A stretch of 64,000 nt of DNA from Marsupella aquatica (Eukaryota; Marchantiophyta), in NCBI GenBank assembly GCA_973895155.1, contig OZ316894.1, forward strand, positions 10,602,001 through 10,666,000, read 5' to 3'. The notes beneath the pieces are model-generated. The model saw only the letters and a list, made by a program, of their open reading frames with translations, made no database searches and was not told where the DNA came from. This document shows, one piece after another, positions 36,961 through 48,965 of the stretch. How positions within the stretch are numbered: the first letter of the stretch is position 1; every line of letters starts with the position of its first letter. The translations under genes and the position numbers were made by a program.

Positions 36961-38750
36961 ATTCTATTTGGGAATTCATATACAATGGATTCAAAGCCGC
37001 AAGAAGAAACCGAAAGATTTTTGTCTACTCTGCCGGGGAACTGACTTGCAATATGCAAGAGTGACAGGGGACTCTCGATGCATGCAAGAGTCAAGCAGTC
37101 ACACTACTTTGACTACTTGATTACTCCTACTGAACTATTGTGACAAAAATGCAAGCGACAACGACACCTACAAGTGGTGTCTTGGTTAGTCACCTTCTGT
37201 AATCCTGGACATTACTCCGTAACTAATATTTATGGGAGGTGTCGAAACTTCTCCCTCCTGCTCATAAAAGTTCCCATAACTAATTTTATGACTAATATAA
37301 AGAAAGACATAAGACAGGGGTTATGGCCGTGCTTTGACATGCCCTATTTGACCACAATTATGACAACCATAGCAAACAAGATAATGTTAAACCCTAGAGT
37401 GGGCGCGGTTGGGAAGGGGGGGAGGGCTGCCATTTTGTCATCAAGTTGTCATCCCCTACCTATCTAGACTGCCCCACAGATATATATAGAAAATAGGCAT
37501 TGCACCACTGTTGTTGCTACAAGATTTTGGATGTGCCCATCCCACATTCTTGTGATGAATTCCATCCAAATTGGTGCATAGCGAACATTGCCACCTACTT
37601 CTTGTACTCAAAAGGATTTGGCTACATTTAAGTATGCCCTTTGCACCTTTTCCCTTTCTTTACCTTGACCTTCAGGTATTTTTCTGTTCAGTTTTGCTCA
37701 TAGTTATCTGCCATCACCTCCTGAATAGCCTGCCTTCAGCAATACAAGATTGGGATGAAAGTTTCATGGAAAAATTAAGCTACTAAGCGCCATAGATAGC
37801 CTAAAGTGAAGCTTCTAGACCTTGACTCTCTGGGGGCACAGCTAGTTAGGGAGTGTAATACAAAAAGAGACAAAGTAGGGGGTCTCAAGCCTCAAAATTT
37901 GATGTACCTTAAATTAACTAATAAGGCTATTGACAAAATTTTATATAGACTACCAAATTCATCATCCATAAATTTTGGTCATAAAAATTAATCATGCCAT
38001 ACCATAAGTCATAGTAGAGACTAGTGAAAAATAAATAAATAAAACTTCTACATGACATTGTGAAAAAGCTTTGGCCAATATTAGTCATCTATTCAGAAGC
38101 AAAACTCAAGCACGCAGGAGAGTTATATTCGAGATCGATGCCCGATAATTAATGACAATCATATGCAGTCATGGGCTAGAATCGTAACGGGGGCAAGGGC
38201 TCTGGCTCGCAAAAGTTGGGAGGGGGATTATTAATTGGAACGGGACTCCAAGGTGTGTCCCGTTCATCATCTCCCCGTCCGGGCCAAACTCCCATTCCAT
38301 GATTTTCCTAGTTGTTCGGAGCTACTCCCGGCCCTCGAATTACAGGCGAAACCGGATAACTGCCATCGCCAACATTCTGTGGGTCAACCTGCCGCTTTAC
38401 TGTGGTTAGTAGACCGGACTGCCAAGCGTCGTTCGTCGTGCGCCACCAGAAAACATCGACTCATCAGAGTCCGGCTCCCTCTGCGCTCAGTTCCCTGATA
38501 CGGTACCGTATACTGGTTGCATTTGTCTGGTTACTGTACGACTACTTTCCTGGGTTGTAGAATGAGTGCAGTTGTCGGATCCACTTCTTAGCTTACGTGG
38601 CCCCAAACAGATCGAAATGGCCCTGGAGTGTCCCTAAGTATTTTAATTGTCACCTTCATTGCCATCCATTTTTATATGTATTCACTACTAAACAGCTAGC
38701 TTGAGGTCGCTCACAATATTGAGATATAAAACAAAAGAACTATAATTTAC
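36961..38750. other. Gene-poor stretch
   Basis: No gene, RNA or element recognised. The open frames are short and without motifs. Confidence 0.5.
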
Positions 38751-38752
38751 AC

Positions 38753-39310
38753 AAAAAGAAATGACCGCAACTAAAATATTTGAGGGAACAGGTTACAATT
38801 CCAATGAGTTTGGGCACAGTTTACATGAAAAGATTGCCAAAATGCCAAATTGATATTGTCTGGTGCGGAATGAACAATGACAGAAAGGTATACGGACCCG
38901 AACCTTGACGTCCAGTTTTACTTAAGTTCACCAAATCCCAAAGTCTCTCCTAATCTTGCCAAATTCTACTTCTCCAATAGTTTTTGCTATTTCTGCAAAA
39001 ATTGGTGAATGTTTCCCATATGCCAGTTTTTCCCCTAGCCACAAACCCATTAGCCAGGATCTAAAGGACATCGTTTAATCTACGGAGATCTCATAGTCAG
39101 AAACAACGTAAGGAAACCAGATAAACAATATCCCTAGCGTCGTTGGATTTGGATCCCAAAACTGACGGAAAAGAAGAAACCACAGCAATTAAAATAATTG
39201 GGGGAAAAGGCTACAAATTCCGATGGGTTTGGGGACAGGTTAGTTAAATTTAGATCGTCAGAATGATACCGTCAGGTGCGGAATGAACAAGGACAAAAGG
39301 GAATACGGAG
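38753..39310. repeat. Diverged direct duplication, about 415-bp offset
   Basis: 38753-38900 and 39165-39307 share AGAAA.GACC.CA.C.A.TAAAATA.TTG.GGGAA.AGG.TACAA, TCCRATGRGTTTGGG.ACAG and GTCWGGTGCGGAATGAACAA blocks in the same order. Confidence 0.7.
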
Positions 39311-41164
39311 CAGAGCGTACGTTACGGCGAAAGAACCTGGAGTACGTATACGTGTTCTACGGTGTACAACAGCGTACTGCAGACGGTCCCGGTCGCATCC
39401 CTCGCTCGCTCATAATGGGGGGCCAGGCATCCCGGGCAGCCGCAACGATTTTCCCGACAGGTTGCCCGTTCCCTCACGCACAACGATGTGGCCATGATCA
39501 TACCATGACGAGAGTAGTGAAGCGTACATCATACCCCCCTTGAATTGACTCCATACCATGCAGTCATGCACGACGCACCCATCCATGCCCGCTGCCAACA
39601 ACAGTGCAACAGCTCCGTCCGTTACCGTTACCGTTACCGCAAGCGCTCCCACTACTAACGGTGAGCTTATATTATTATTGCCCCAGGCAATTACCCTTTC
39701 CGCCCCGTGTCAGCGTTTCGTTACCCAGTATTTTCATTGCAAGTTGTGGGCGATCGTTCTCAATGTTCATCAAAGAGAGGGCCGGGAGCCCGGGAGTGCC
39801 TCTAGCAAGCTTAGCTTGCCACACCCAAAAAATGGCCTTATAACCATTTCCCTCTGCTATTACACTCAAAGCTTCAAATTTGATGACCAATTTCTTGAAT
39901 TTGGCCACCAATCACTTTGGCCAAATGCATGATCCATAACACTTTTGCCCGAATGATTGGTTATAAGCCATGACCATAAGGCAATCTAGAGGCTAGTTAA
40001 ACAAAAAATATATCATATAAATGTAAATGTAAGCAAATCTATGACAATTGGTATGTGGCAAAAGCCATCAGCCGCAACTTTCAAGCTTTGACACACTCTA
40101 TTGGAAACATGGAGGCCTTGCCCCGAGTTTCCCAGACTGCCCTGGGCTTAATAAGTGGGCCTGACGAGGCCCTTAACTGACCACCAAGGCATTCTGCCTT
40201 CAAAATGACTGGGAGTGGTGGGTTTGGCTTGGCTTAGCCAAAATTGGTTCCACTGTGTCGCAAACATGGTAGCCCGCACGTGGCCGTTCTCCCACTCTGA
40301 CCTGGTACCTGTCTTCAGCACCCTAAACCTGTCATCCAACCTTGGCGTCCAAGATTGTTGCTGTCACTTGCTCTTGAGGCCATACTCCAACAAGCGCTCA
40401 CATCCCTTTTCTCTTGGTTACATCTTCAAATGTTGGGGTGGTTTGTCATGCACTGCTAGGAATGCTCTCATACTGAATATAATAGTAATGCCCTGATAAT
40501 AGGGCATTATACACTTGAAGGCCTAAGAGGATTTTTGTTTTACTATTTGCAGTGAAAGTAGAGCATAAGTTTCAGAATGCCCCCATCCAAATCTGGACTC
40601 AGGCCTTAGGTCTCTATGAAAAGAGAAAATAGGAAAAGTAGCAAATTTACTGAAAAGGGTCAAACCAATTACATTGGAGTAAAGCAAAAAGAGTTTCACA
40701 GGTACAAACACCAAACTCAAAAGAAGAGGGCAAAAGCAAACCCCTAAACCCTGAAAGAGGAAAATGCAATATATATATTTTTCTAACTATATGATCAGTA
40801 TCAAAAGCTACCTAATCCTTAGGGCCTACACTCTAGAGTGAAACCTCCACAACTTTTAATTCTAGAGACATAACTGAAATTTGGGGTGTGAGTGGAAAAC
40901 GGGGATTAAAGACACGGCGAGCCTCTGAAATGATGCAAATAGGTTGAATGTACTCACTTCCAGAGAACTGACACTCTAGTCCCTATAATAGTGTGATAAG
41001 ATGATGGCACACATCTAGTGCAATAGTAGAGTAAAAGAACCTAAAATTGCAAGAAGGAAAACACCAGAGAGCATTAAGTTCTGATTTGAGTTATATATCA
41101 TCCTATCCAGTGTACTTTTAGGTTTCCTTCCCTGGCAAATGTCACCTTGTGTGAAAAGAGCAGA
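39311..41164. other. Gene-poor stretch
   Basis: Contains a CGTTAC hexamer repeated about three times near 39620. The plus frame at 39558-39932 has no motif. No gene is supported. Confidence 0.5.
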
Positions 41165-41310
41165 TGCTATGAATCTTCTTTATCTGATTTTCTTACATTA
41201 TTTTCTGACAGTTAGATCTCCCTAGATTTAAAGATGACCCTTAGGTTCTAGGTAATGAGATCTATGGCTAGGTGGGAAATTGGCTACTGGGAGAGCAAAA
41301 CCTAGCCAGT
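41165..41310. repeat. Dispersed repeat, copy A
   Basis: TTCTTTATCT..TTTTCT..A...TTTTCTGACAGTTAGATCTCCCTAGATTTA and GATCTATGGCTAGGTGGGAAATTGG correspond in order to 46625-46735, which lies beyond the other end of the non-LTR retroelement. Confidence 0.65.
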
Positions 41311-41415
41311 TTTTGCCACATATTGCAAAAACTTTTGGAGAGTTGGAATCTAGCCAATTTTTGCCACATATTGCAAAAACTTTTGGAGAGTTGGAAGCTA
41401 GCCAATTTTTGCCAC
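41304..41415. repeat. 48-bp tandem repeat, 2.3 units
   Basis: AGCCARTTTTTGCCACATAT is the start of a unit repeated at 41304, 41352 and 41400, exactly 48 bp apart. The minus frame stays open (GKNWLDSNSPKVFAIC) only because the period is a multiple of three. Confidence 0.88.
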
Positions 41416-41419
41416 CACA

Positions 41420-42476
41420 ACAACGCTGGTCCCATCCCATCATTATATCACAATCTTGAAGAACAAACGATCCAAACTAGGAGTTAGGGTCCTTTTATAT
41501 ATATATAATTGCAACGAAATGCTACTCCTAGATTGGAACCTCAAGACTGTGACTCTAATGACATACCTAGAAATGGTGCAGAAAGAAAACAGGGGTGATG
41601 GCAAAGAGTGTGAGAAAGTGATGGCGCGGACAGAATAAAGGGACGGGAACAAAAATGAAAGGTAAGCAGTAAGGAAATTTCTTTTGCACGGTTTTTTTTT
41701 CGTCACATCTATTTTATTTGCAGGAGAGGGTAATGAGGCTATATATATCACACCATTAAAAAAAAGACGCCGGGAGACACGATCTCTAGACTTGACATGA
41801 GACCAAGTCAAAGGAGGAAACAACGGAAATTCCCTTGTGAAAGCCCCGTGCCAACGACAACCTAAACTTAATTAAAACCCTGGCTATAAACATTCTATAA
41901 ACGAGAAAAAAGGGAAAACATCTCATCTCACATCGTCCGATCCCAACCCATCTCAGCTTCCAATTGTCCTGTCCCATCCTATCAGGCCCCCTTTATGTGG
42001 GCCCTTTTGAATCTCACATCACACCGCCAATAAATGAGCCCATTCTGGCATTCTTCCTCGTCCTCAATTGATTAATCATATCATAGTCACCTCGAGAGGG
42101 AGTTTATTCCGGGTCATTAGTTCTCATGACTGCCCACGGTACCGGGACGTCGTGCAACTCTCCCTTCAGCGGGAGTAATTGGGCCCATTGATTGACGGTG
42201 AATATTCCTCCAGCACCGCGCGATCTGCCACAGGGGCCGTCGATCTTCTGGACCCCGTCCCTCAGTTAATTACTAAGCTGCAGAAGCCTTCGCTCCGATT
42301 CTCCTAAAGTCCGAACAGTTTCGTCGAGGGGCTTTTAAAATGAAGACGAGTCTTGTCATCGGTGACAAATCCAGAAATTGGTACGACAACGCGTCCTTCC
42401 GCGATTCGCTGCCTTTCCCTACGCTTGCCTCACCACTACTCCGTATTTACTGTAATAAGGGGATTCAAAGCAGCGT
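41420..42476. other. Non-coding flank of the retroelement
   Basis: No gene motif is seen. Short TATATA runs lie near 41507 and 41740. Confidence 0.5.
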
Positions 42477-42745
42477 ATTTTTTTAACGTTTTGGCTCATA
42501 AGTAATATATATACACTTTTTATAGAAAGGGACCAAACAGAGTACAAAAGAACAAACAAAAGAGAGTCCAAGTGGACAAAACCAAACGTAAAAGAAGTGA
42601 ATAAAAGGGAACCTCTAAACACCAATAAAGAGGAACTAAAAGTAAGAAATGAGCAATAGAGAACCCCTAAAAACCAAGAAAGAGGGACTAAAACTAACCC
42701 AAACGAACCGAGGTCCTCATCATTCCTAGTAAATGTGACAAACAG

Positions 42746-45700
42746 CTAATGGTCCACATCAAGGATCAAAACTAGATCGGCAAGTGGGATTGGAACATCC
42801 TCTAGGGGAGCTAGCCGTTGCGGAGGCACACTAGCACCCACTGTAAGAGATCGACGATAGATGGCCCGAGCTTGAGCACGCTGTAAGATGACTGAAATGC
42901 ATTGGCGAAAGTGCGTGGTCAAAACAGATAGCGGGGGTCCGGTGGGACCCATTCGGCCATGAACATCCCGGGCAGCTTGCCGAAGAAGCCCATCAAACTG
43001 AGGATGAAGACGCCCGAATAGCTCCAGAGCAAGGGGGAGGAAGTTGTCGGATGAAGCTCGTGCAGCATATTTGGCCTCCTTCGTTGTTGCCGCACGTGAC
43101 GCTGCTGCCCCTGCCGTTGTTGCCGCTGTCCCAAGGATGTCTTGGCGCAATGGGTTTGCCACCACTACATCTGCCAAAGTACGTTGACCCTCCCGGACCA
43201 TGGTAAGATCCACCCGTAACCGCTATGATGGAGGACCAGGTAACTCGAGTACCACCTCCCGCCGCACGCATACCAAAGAGCCAGAGAGAACCTGAGCAGT
43301 CGCATCTCGCACAACGTCGTGAACAATAATGGTTTCACCTCCCAAACTGCACCGAAGAAGATGGACACCTGTGGCATCACAAGGCTTTCCACAAGTGCAA
43401 GAAGGAGGTAAACCTGCAAGAAGTGGATGGGGCAGCCCCATACGAAGACGCATGGCTATGGAGAACTCCGCTGAAGACAGCCGCAAATGAGGAATGACTG
43501 GATTGGCCTGTAGCCATCCTCCTGCGCCCTTCCCTCCAGAAGAAAGAATCCAAGCTCGGTCCGTGTCAGGTGCCTCGGAGAGGATGCTGGAAAGGGTGAA
43601 AGCGTGCATACGCCCAACGAGGTTTGCCTGAAGACGAACGGGGTCCAAGGATAAAAACTCCTGAAAAGAAGATAACGCAGCACGAACGGGATCTGGTAAT
43701 GATGACCGCGCCGCGCGCAAATGAACCTGAAACGGGAGGGAACCCTCCTCGACCTCCATGAGAGATGAAAGTAAAAAAGGGCGATCCTCAGTAAGGAAAC
43801 GATCGGCCAGCAATGAGAAGGCGACCGCCCATGCACCCAAAAAGGCCAAAGGTGCAAGGCTCTCAATGGAAGTAAGACCAAAACCACCCTGCGAAATAGG
43901 AAGACCGAGTTGTCGATGAAGCCACGGAGATGAGAGCAACGTACCCGGCCCTAAAAGAGAGGCCAGAGTCTCACAAATGGAGACATCAAATGCTCGAAGG
44001 TGGAGACAAAGATCCTCGATAGGTGGATGCATCCTAGCCAGATAAGACGCACGAGGGTGGATGCACCTCAACAACATCCCAAATGCTGCCTGAGAATCTG
44101 CTAACTTAGGGAGCATAGGAGTAGGGGCTAAGGTAGTCTGTAGAGCGTCAGCGATGAAAGATGAGCAAAAGGAGGCGGTACCGACTGGAGAGCCAAGGAC
44201 CCAAAGACCATCGGCTGGACGTAAGAACCCTGGGGGAAGCGCAAGATCAGAGGGTAACCTAGCTGGACTCCATGCACGACTCTTCACTTGCTGAACCCGT
44301 AAACTGAGGCCCATCAAATGGGTGGAAAGAGTGGCGAGGGCAGAAGTAACCGCGGCAGGAGGACCAATGATGTGGGTGTCATCTGAAAGGGAGGGGAAGA
44401 TACACTGGGGGTGGGCCATGGCGGCTTCCCGTAAAGCTGTAAAATGGGCAATGGCAAAAAGAGGCCCACCCAAAGGGTCACCCTGATGTGTACCTTCTAC
44501 AGAAGAAAGAGTGGTATACACTCCTGTAGAGGAGTGATGACTATAGAAGAGTGGGGCCTCGAGTCCATAAAAACAACAGACAAAGGGGATCAGAGACTGG
44601 ATGTTTGGATCTGCCGCCCTCAAAGCACGAAAAATGGCTGCCCGAGAAACCGTATTAAAAGCGTTAGAGACATCAACCTGGAGAACAACCCAATCAGGGT
44701 GGAGGTCCAAGGTAGCTCGAATACCCGCAATAACTGTCTCACAACCGCCAGAAACACCCACTGCAAACTGATGTGGAGAGAGATGATCCGATAGTGCAGA
44801 GCGAAACTGCGAGGAAAGTGTGCGAGACACCAGACAAAGAAAAACCTCCCCAATAGCAATTGGCCGAACACCCGGTGAAGACTTAGCCATGGCCAATAAA
44901 CGAGAAGCACTCAAGAGCCAAGAGACGGGAGGAGGCAAACGACCGGCTGCAATACACTAGCAAAAGGAGAAGAAAACTGGAAAACCAGACTGAGGATCCT
45001 CAGGGGGGAATAAATCACAAAAATTCTCAAAGACATAGCCGGAGGGGCCACCAGCAGCGCAACGCGGGGCATGGAGGAAGGCATAGGTGAAGTGGTCCCT
45101 ACTAAACTGAAGATCCTCCTCAGGCTCAAAATCCTCTACGAACAAAGGGAGCTGATCATGGGGCTGCGGATGGAGATCCTGAAGGGCCGTGAGGTGACCT
45201 CGCCAGGGGGGGCTGGTGTGGTGGGAGAAAGGGCCTGGACAGCCCGACGATATTCACCAGCCTGGGCTAAACGACAAGAGTGACAAAGACGTCTATGCTC
45301 AGGAGGATGAGAGTGGCGAGCTGGGTTAGACAAAGCACGGGCGGTAAAAGACCGGGCACAAAGAAAGTACTCTTCCTGAAGCTGTTCCCAATCTCCCCGC
45401 AAAAAATGATGGATACGAGAGGCAGTCTCACGGTGACCCACACGACCACCATGACTAGGGAGGGTAAGAGTCCACTGTGGAAAAAGCATCAATAAAGACC
45501 AGTAGGAGATCTCCATAGGATGCGCCAAGATAAGCTGCATGAGTTGCAACAAGGAGGACCGAACTAAAGGGCACAGCGCCAGAGGAATGTGGTTATAAAG
45601 GCGAGGTCTAATGTACCCTGGATGGTGGGCTGGAAGGGGGTCTAGAGTGCGAATCCAACTCCATGCCTGCTCGGGAGCCTCCAAGGAGGGAGGGGCAGAG

Positions 45701-46341
45701 CTAACAGGGTCAATAGGGGGCTGAGGCTGGGATTGTGCTTGCTGGCAACGATGGCACCACCCCCGCCCGCGATGATGAGGGAGGGAGATGCCCACCCATC
45801 CACAGTCAGGACAAGTATGCAGGGGACGCTCGTCCGGGGAGGGAGAAGGGAAAGACTGGACAGGAGGTGGGGGTGGAACAGATGTGGACGAGGAGGCCGG
45901 AGGAGGATGGTAAATGGGTGGAGGGGGAATGGGGTGGGGAGAGGAGCCTGGGCGACGACGGGGTGGGCAGTAGACTGGGGGGACTGGCAGAGCATCGGGC
46001 ATGGGGTCATCACGAAGATGAGAGAGATCCAATGAAGAAGAGCAAACACGAAGACGACCACGAGGGGGGGGGAGGATGGGGGAGAAGTGTGTGGTGAGGC
46101 TGGGCGCTTGCCCCGCGCCAACACCCTCAACGCAGACATGACGGGCCACAACCCGGTAAAAGCAAAAACACATCAAGAAGCGACAAAAGGCCCAACCAAG
46201 GCATGTGAAAAGAAAGGGGAGGCGATGGAGAGAGCCCACTGCATCAGGTCGAGAAACGGCACCAACTGCCAGCCTAGGAAACCATTGAGCAGGTGCAGGC
46301 ACAGTAGGGAGCAAAGCTGAAGCACTCATCGATGTGTCCAT
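42746..46341 (-). pseudogene. Broken retroelement polyprotein (zinc finger, RT, RLE-like)
   Basis: The N-terminal part (46341-45136, 401 codons) has a Pro-rich stretch and a finger CPDCGWVGIS..H..CHRC at residues 177-199. The frame then changes near a C7 run at about 45205, and the RT continues in the -1 frame. RT motifs in the 571-codon part (44938-43226): A, QVDVSNAFNTV (about 88-97); B, GTHQGDPLGG (149-158); C, SDD (185-187) where A/Y-x-DD is usual. In-frame TAG codons lie at 44957-44959 and 43223-43225. The C-terminus has CTCGKPC..H..C, HDVVRD, a Glu, VDL, ADVVVANP and KEAKYA..FLPLALELFG. That order resembles the restriction-like endonuclease of R2/NeSL-type elements. This last assignment is inference. 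Confidence 0.8.
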
Positions 46342-46578
46342 TGGGGAGTCGACGCGAGTGGAGATCCATCGTTGGGGCTGATCTTGGGGTCGGTTTGAAG
46401 CGCCTCGAGAAGAGCTTTCCGAATCAGTTGACAGATCCAGATTCCAAGTAAAATTGAGGGAGATATGGTCCCGAAATTGTCACGAAAAATCACCCTGCCG
46501 AAACCCAAGAAGAAAGTCGAAATCAAAACCGAAGAGAACTGTGGCGAAACTCGACCGTTTGGGCTGATCTTGGGGTCG

Positions 46579-46609
46579 ATTCGTCACACTCATAAGGAGT
46601 GTGACGAAT
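46579..46609. other. Perfect 13-bp hairpin
   Basis: ATTCGTCACACTC and its exact complement are separated by five bases. It sits just after the second 18-bp repeat, at the presumed 5' end of the non-LTR element. A terminal structure of the element RNA is possible. Confidence 0.8.
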
Positions 46610-46624
46610 GTCTAGAGATATTCT

Positions 46625-46740
46625 TTATCTATTTCTCCTGAACTGTTTTATGGCCGTTAGATATCCCTAGATTTATGGAATACCATTAGATTCTGGTGAA
46701 GGGGGTCCATGGTTTGGTGTGAAATTGGTCAATGCAATAA
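46625..46740. repeat. Dispersed repeat, copy B
   Basis: Shares TTCTTTATCT, GTTAGATATCCCTAGATTTA, ATTAGRTTCT and GTGRGAAATTGG in order with 41165-41275. The two copies flank the non-LTR element. Confidence 0.65.
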
Positions 46741-47689
46741 AACGAATCTACTATAGTGATGTTTTGCTAAAAGTGGCCTACCCTTTTGGGGGAGATGGAA
46801 TTTGGAAAAAATTGGCACCTTAGAACACGCTGATTCAGAGTTTCCAGTCACTCTACACTGTCCCCACAAGTACTATAATAGTAGCCTGAATGATCGCCAA
46901 AAGTTAATTAAATTTGCTTTCTAGAGATGCCGCCTCCATGTTGAAGAAGGATGTTGCACTTTTTCTAATATTGTCAAAAGATGTGTTTGCGACATATTGG
47001 ATCGCATAAGACTCCCAAACACCTAGCCACAAGATGTGTTCACCACATATTTGAGGACATAACAAGTTTTCAAAGCATTTGGCTTGGTCTACTACAATAT
47101 CTTGAATTGAATTCTTCCCAATTTCTTTTTCCACTACTGATGGATTTGAAAGTTCAATTTGCTGCACTGGGCTCTAGAATGTTTGAAATTATTTATCATT
47201 TGTGCAAATCTAGTTTCTACTAGGGTAGGGTTACTCCCAGTAAAACACTGGTGAAGACACGTTTGGGCTCTTGTCATGAATTAGTGCTAAGGGGGCTTTA
47301 CAAGAACTCAGAGGCTTGCCTGTTTTTTTTTGTCAAAGATGCAATCCTAACCATTCAAATCTGGGAACAGGTCAGGCTTGACTTAACTTAAACTTGGAGG
47401 CACAATTTGGCCGAACCACTGCTAATCCTAGTTCCTTATATTGATATGGTCTATTCAGGATAATTAACACTATACAATTGATTGCTAGAATTCACATCTC
47501 TAAGTGAGTTGCTGCAGGACACCGTGAGGCTAGTTCCCGGAGGAGTGTCTTTCCATGAGGATAGACCTAAACCCAAGGCCAGTTTTTTCCACATCTAACC
47601 CAACTCCATCCAATAACAAACCAGAAGTTAACGTAGTAATGATCTCAAATGGATCACAATTCAAAGTGGGGCCCAAGAATTAATGAAAA
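46741..47689. other. Spacer between the two retroelements
   Basis: No motif-bearing frame. Minus 46904-47167 is open for 87 codons but not recognised. Confidence 0.5.
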
Positions 47690-48960
47690 GAAATGATGGT
47701 AAAAAGAAACAACCAAACAAGGTAGTTTACACGTTACTGGATCCCATAACCTATAACCCTTTAGACCTTTCTGATAGCCAAGGAAAATGCACTTCTTCGA
47801 CTTGGTGTAAGTACATAAGCATCATATTCAAAAATCCTCAGATGTGAGTAATCTGTTGGACGCCCGTATCTCATTTCAAATGGCGTCTTGAATCCAATAG
47901 AACTTGATGGAGAAAAAATTACCAAATAAGTTGCAGTGTTGACAACTTCAGCCCAAAAACTCATGTGGTAAGCATGATTGACTCAACATACTCCTCGAGA
48001 GTTCCAATAATGTTCGGTTGAGTCTCTCAGAAATACTATTCTGCTGAGGAGTATAACTTGTTGTGAGATGGCGGGTAATCCCCTGCTCCTTACAATACGT
48101 TCCAAATTCCCTGGAACTGTATTCACCGCCGTTATCCGATCAAGATATCTCACCTTATTACCATTCTGATTCTCTACTTGGGTTTCCATTCCTTTAAAGT
48201 GGCAAAAACATCAGACTTACTGTGTAGAAAGTATATCCATACATACCTTGAGTAATCGTCTATGAACGTGACATAGTATAACCGTCCAGAATATGAGGGA
48301 GTAGGGGCTGGACTCCACACATCACTATGTACATACTCAAGCACCTCCTTGATGGTGTGAGTTCCAACTCCGAAGGGTTTCCTATGCTACTTCCAACTCC
48401 GAAGGGTTCCCAAGCACACAATGCTCACAGAATTCCAACTTACAAGATTGCAAATTAGAAAGTAATCCTTTCTTCTGAAGAATAACCAAACCTTTTTCAC
48501 TCATGTGACCCAAACGGAAGTGCCATAGCTGGGTCGTCTCCTCATGAGATAAGGTTACATTGGCTTCATCACAGACTACACTGCCCTCCAAAACATATAG
48601 ATTGCTATGTCTCTTTCCCTTCAATACAACTTTAGTACCAGTTGAAACTTGAAGGACACCATTAGCAGAACTCCACTGATGGCCATTTGCTTCTAAAACT
48701 CCAAGTGAAATGAGATTTTTCATCATGCTGGGAATATGTCTCACATTCCTCAACGTTCTCACAGCATCATCAAACATCTGAAATCTTACAGATCCAAGTC
48801 TAACAACTTGACATGGGATTCCATTTCCCATCAACACTGACGCGTTGGAAACCATGTAAGAACTGAAAAATCTCTCCTCGAGCAAATGTGAAAAGTACAT
48901 ACACTATCTAGAATCCAGTCATCACTACCTGGATTTGACATTACGTTGTGAGCATAACCT
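47690..48960 (-). pseudogene. Copia protease-integrase remnant
   Basis: The protease region reads WILDSVCTFH, so the catalytic D-S/T-G triad is D-S-V, and a frameshift follows within a few codons. The GAG-pre-integrase region (48900-48382) includes LWHFRLGHMSEKGL and CEHCVLGN. Integrase fragments include FIDDYSRYVWIYFL near 48255, then WAEVVNTATYLV, GFKTPFEM and, in another frame, KCIFLGYQKGLKGYRLWDP near 47750. A 23-bp local duplication (CTTCCAACTCCGAAGGGTT) at 48360-48410 adds a break. Many stops lie between 47.97 and 48.37 kb. Confidence 0.85.
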
Positions 48961-48965
48961 TAGCA

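Larger units (their letters stand above)
42477..46609 (-). mobile_element. Non-LTR retrotransposon with C-terminal endonuclease-like region
   Basis: The minus-strand element of about 4.1 kb runs from a 5' region near 46.6 kb to an A7 tail-like run near 42.48-42.49 kb. Its order is Pro-rich/zinc-finger region, reverse transcriptase, then a CCHC knuckle and a PD-(D/E)XK-like region. There is no LTR and no apurinic-type endonuclease domain. The 5' part carries an 18-bp direct repeat (GGGCTGATCTTGGGGTCG at 46375 and 46561) and a 13-bp perfect hairpin at 46579-46609. The copy is dead. I could not find a target-site duplication, so both ends are approximate. Confidence 0.75.

Noticed and set aside
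43223-44938. 571-codon RT as an active host gene or group II intron RT
   Set aside because: It continues past stops on both sides into element sequence, with non-LTR motif order and no intron RNA domains.
45642-46151. ORFs overlapping the retroelement N-terminus on both strands
   Set aside because: Shadow frames of the Pro-rich coding region.
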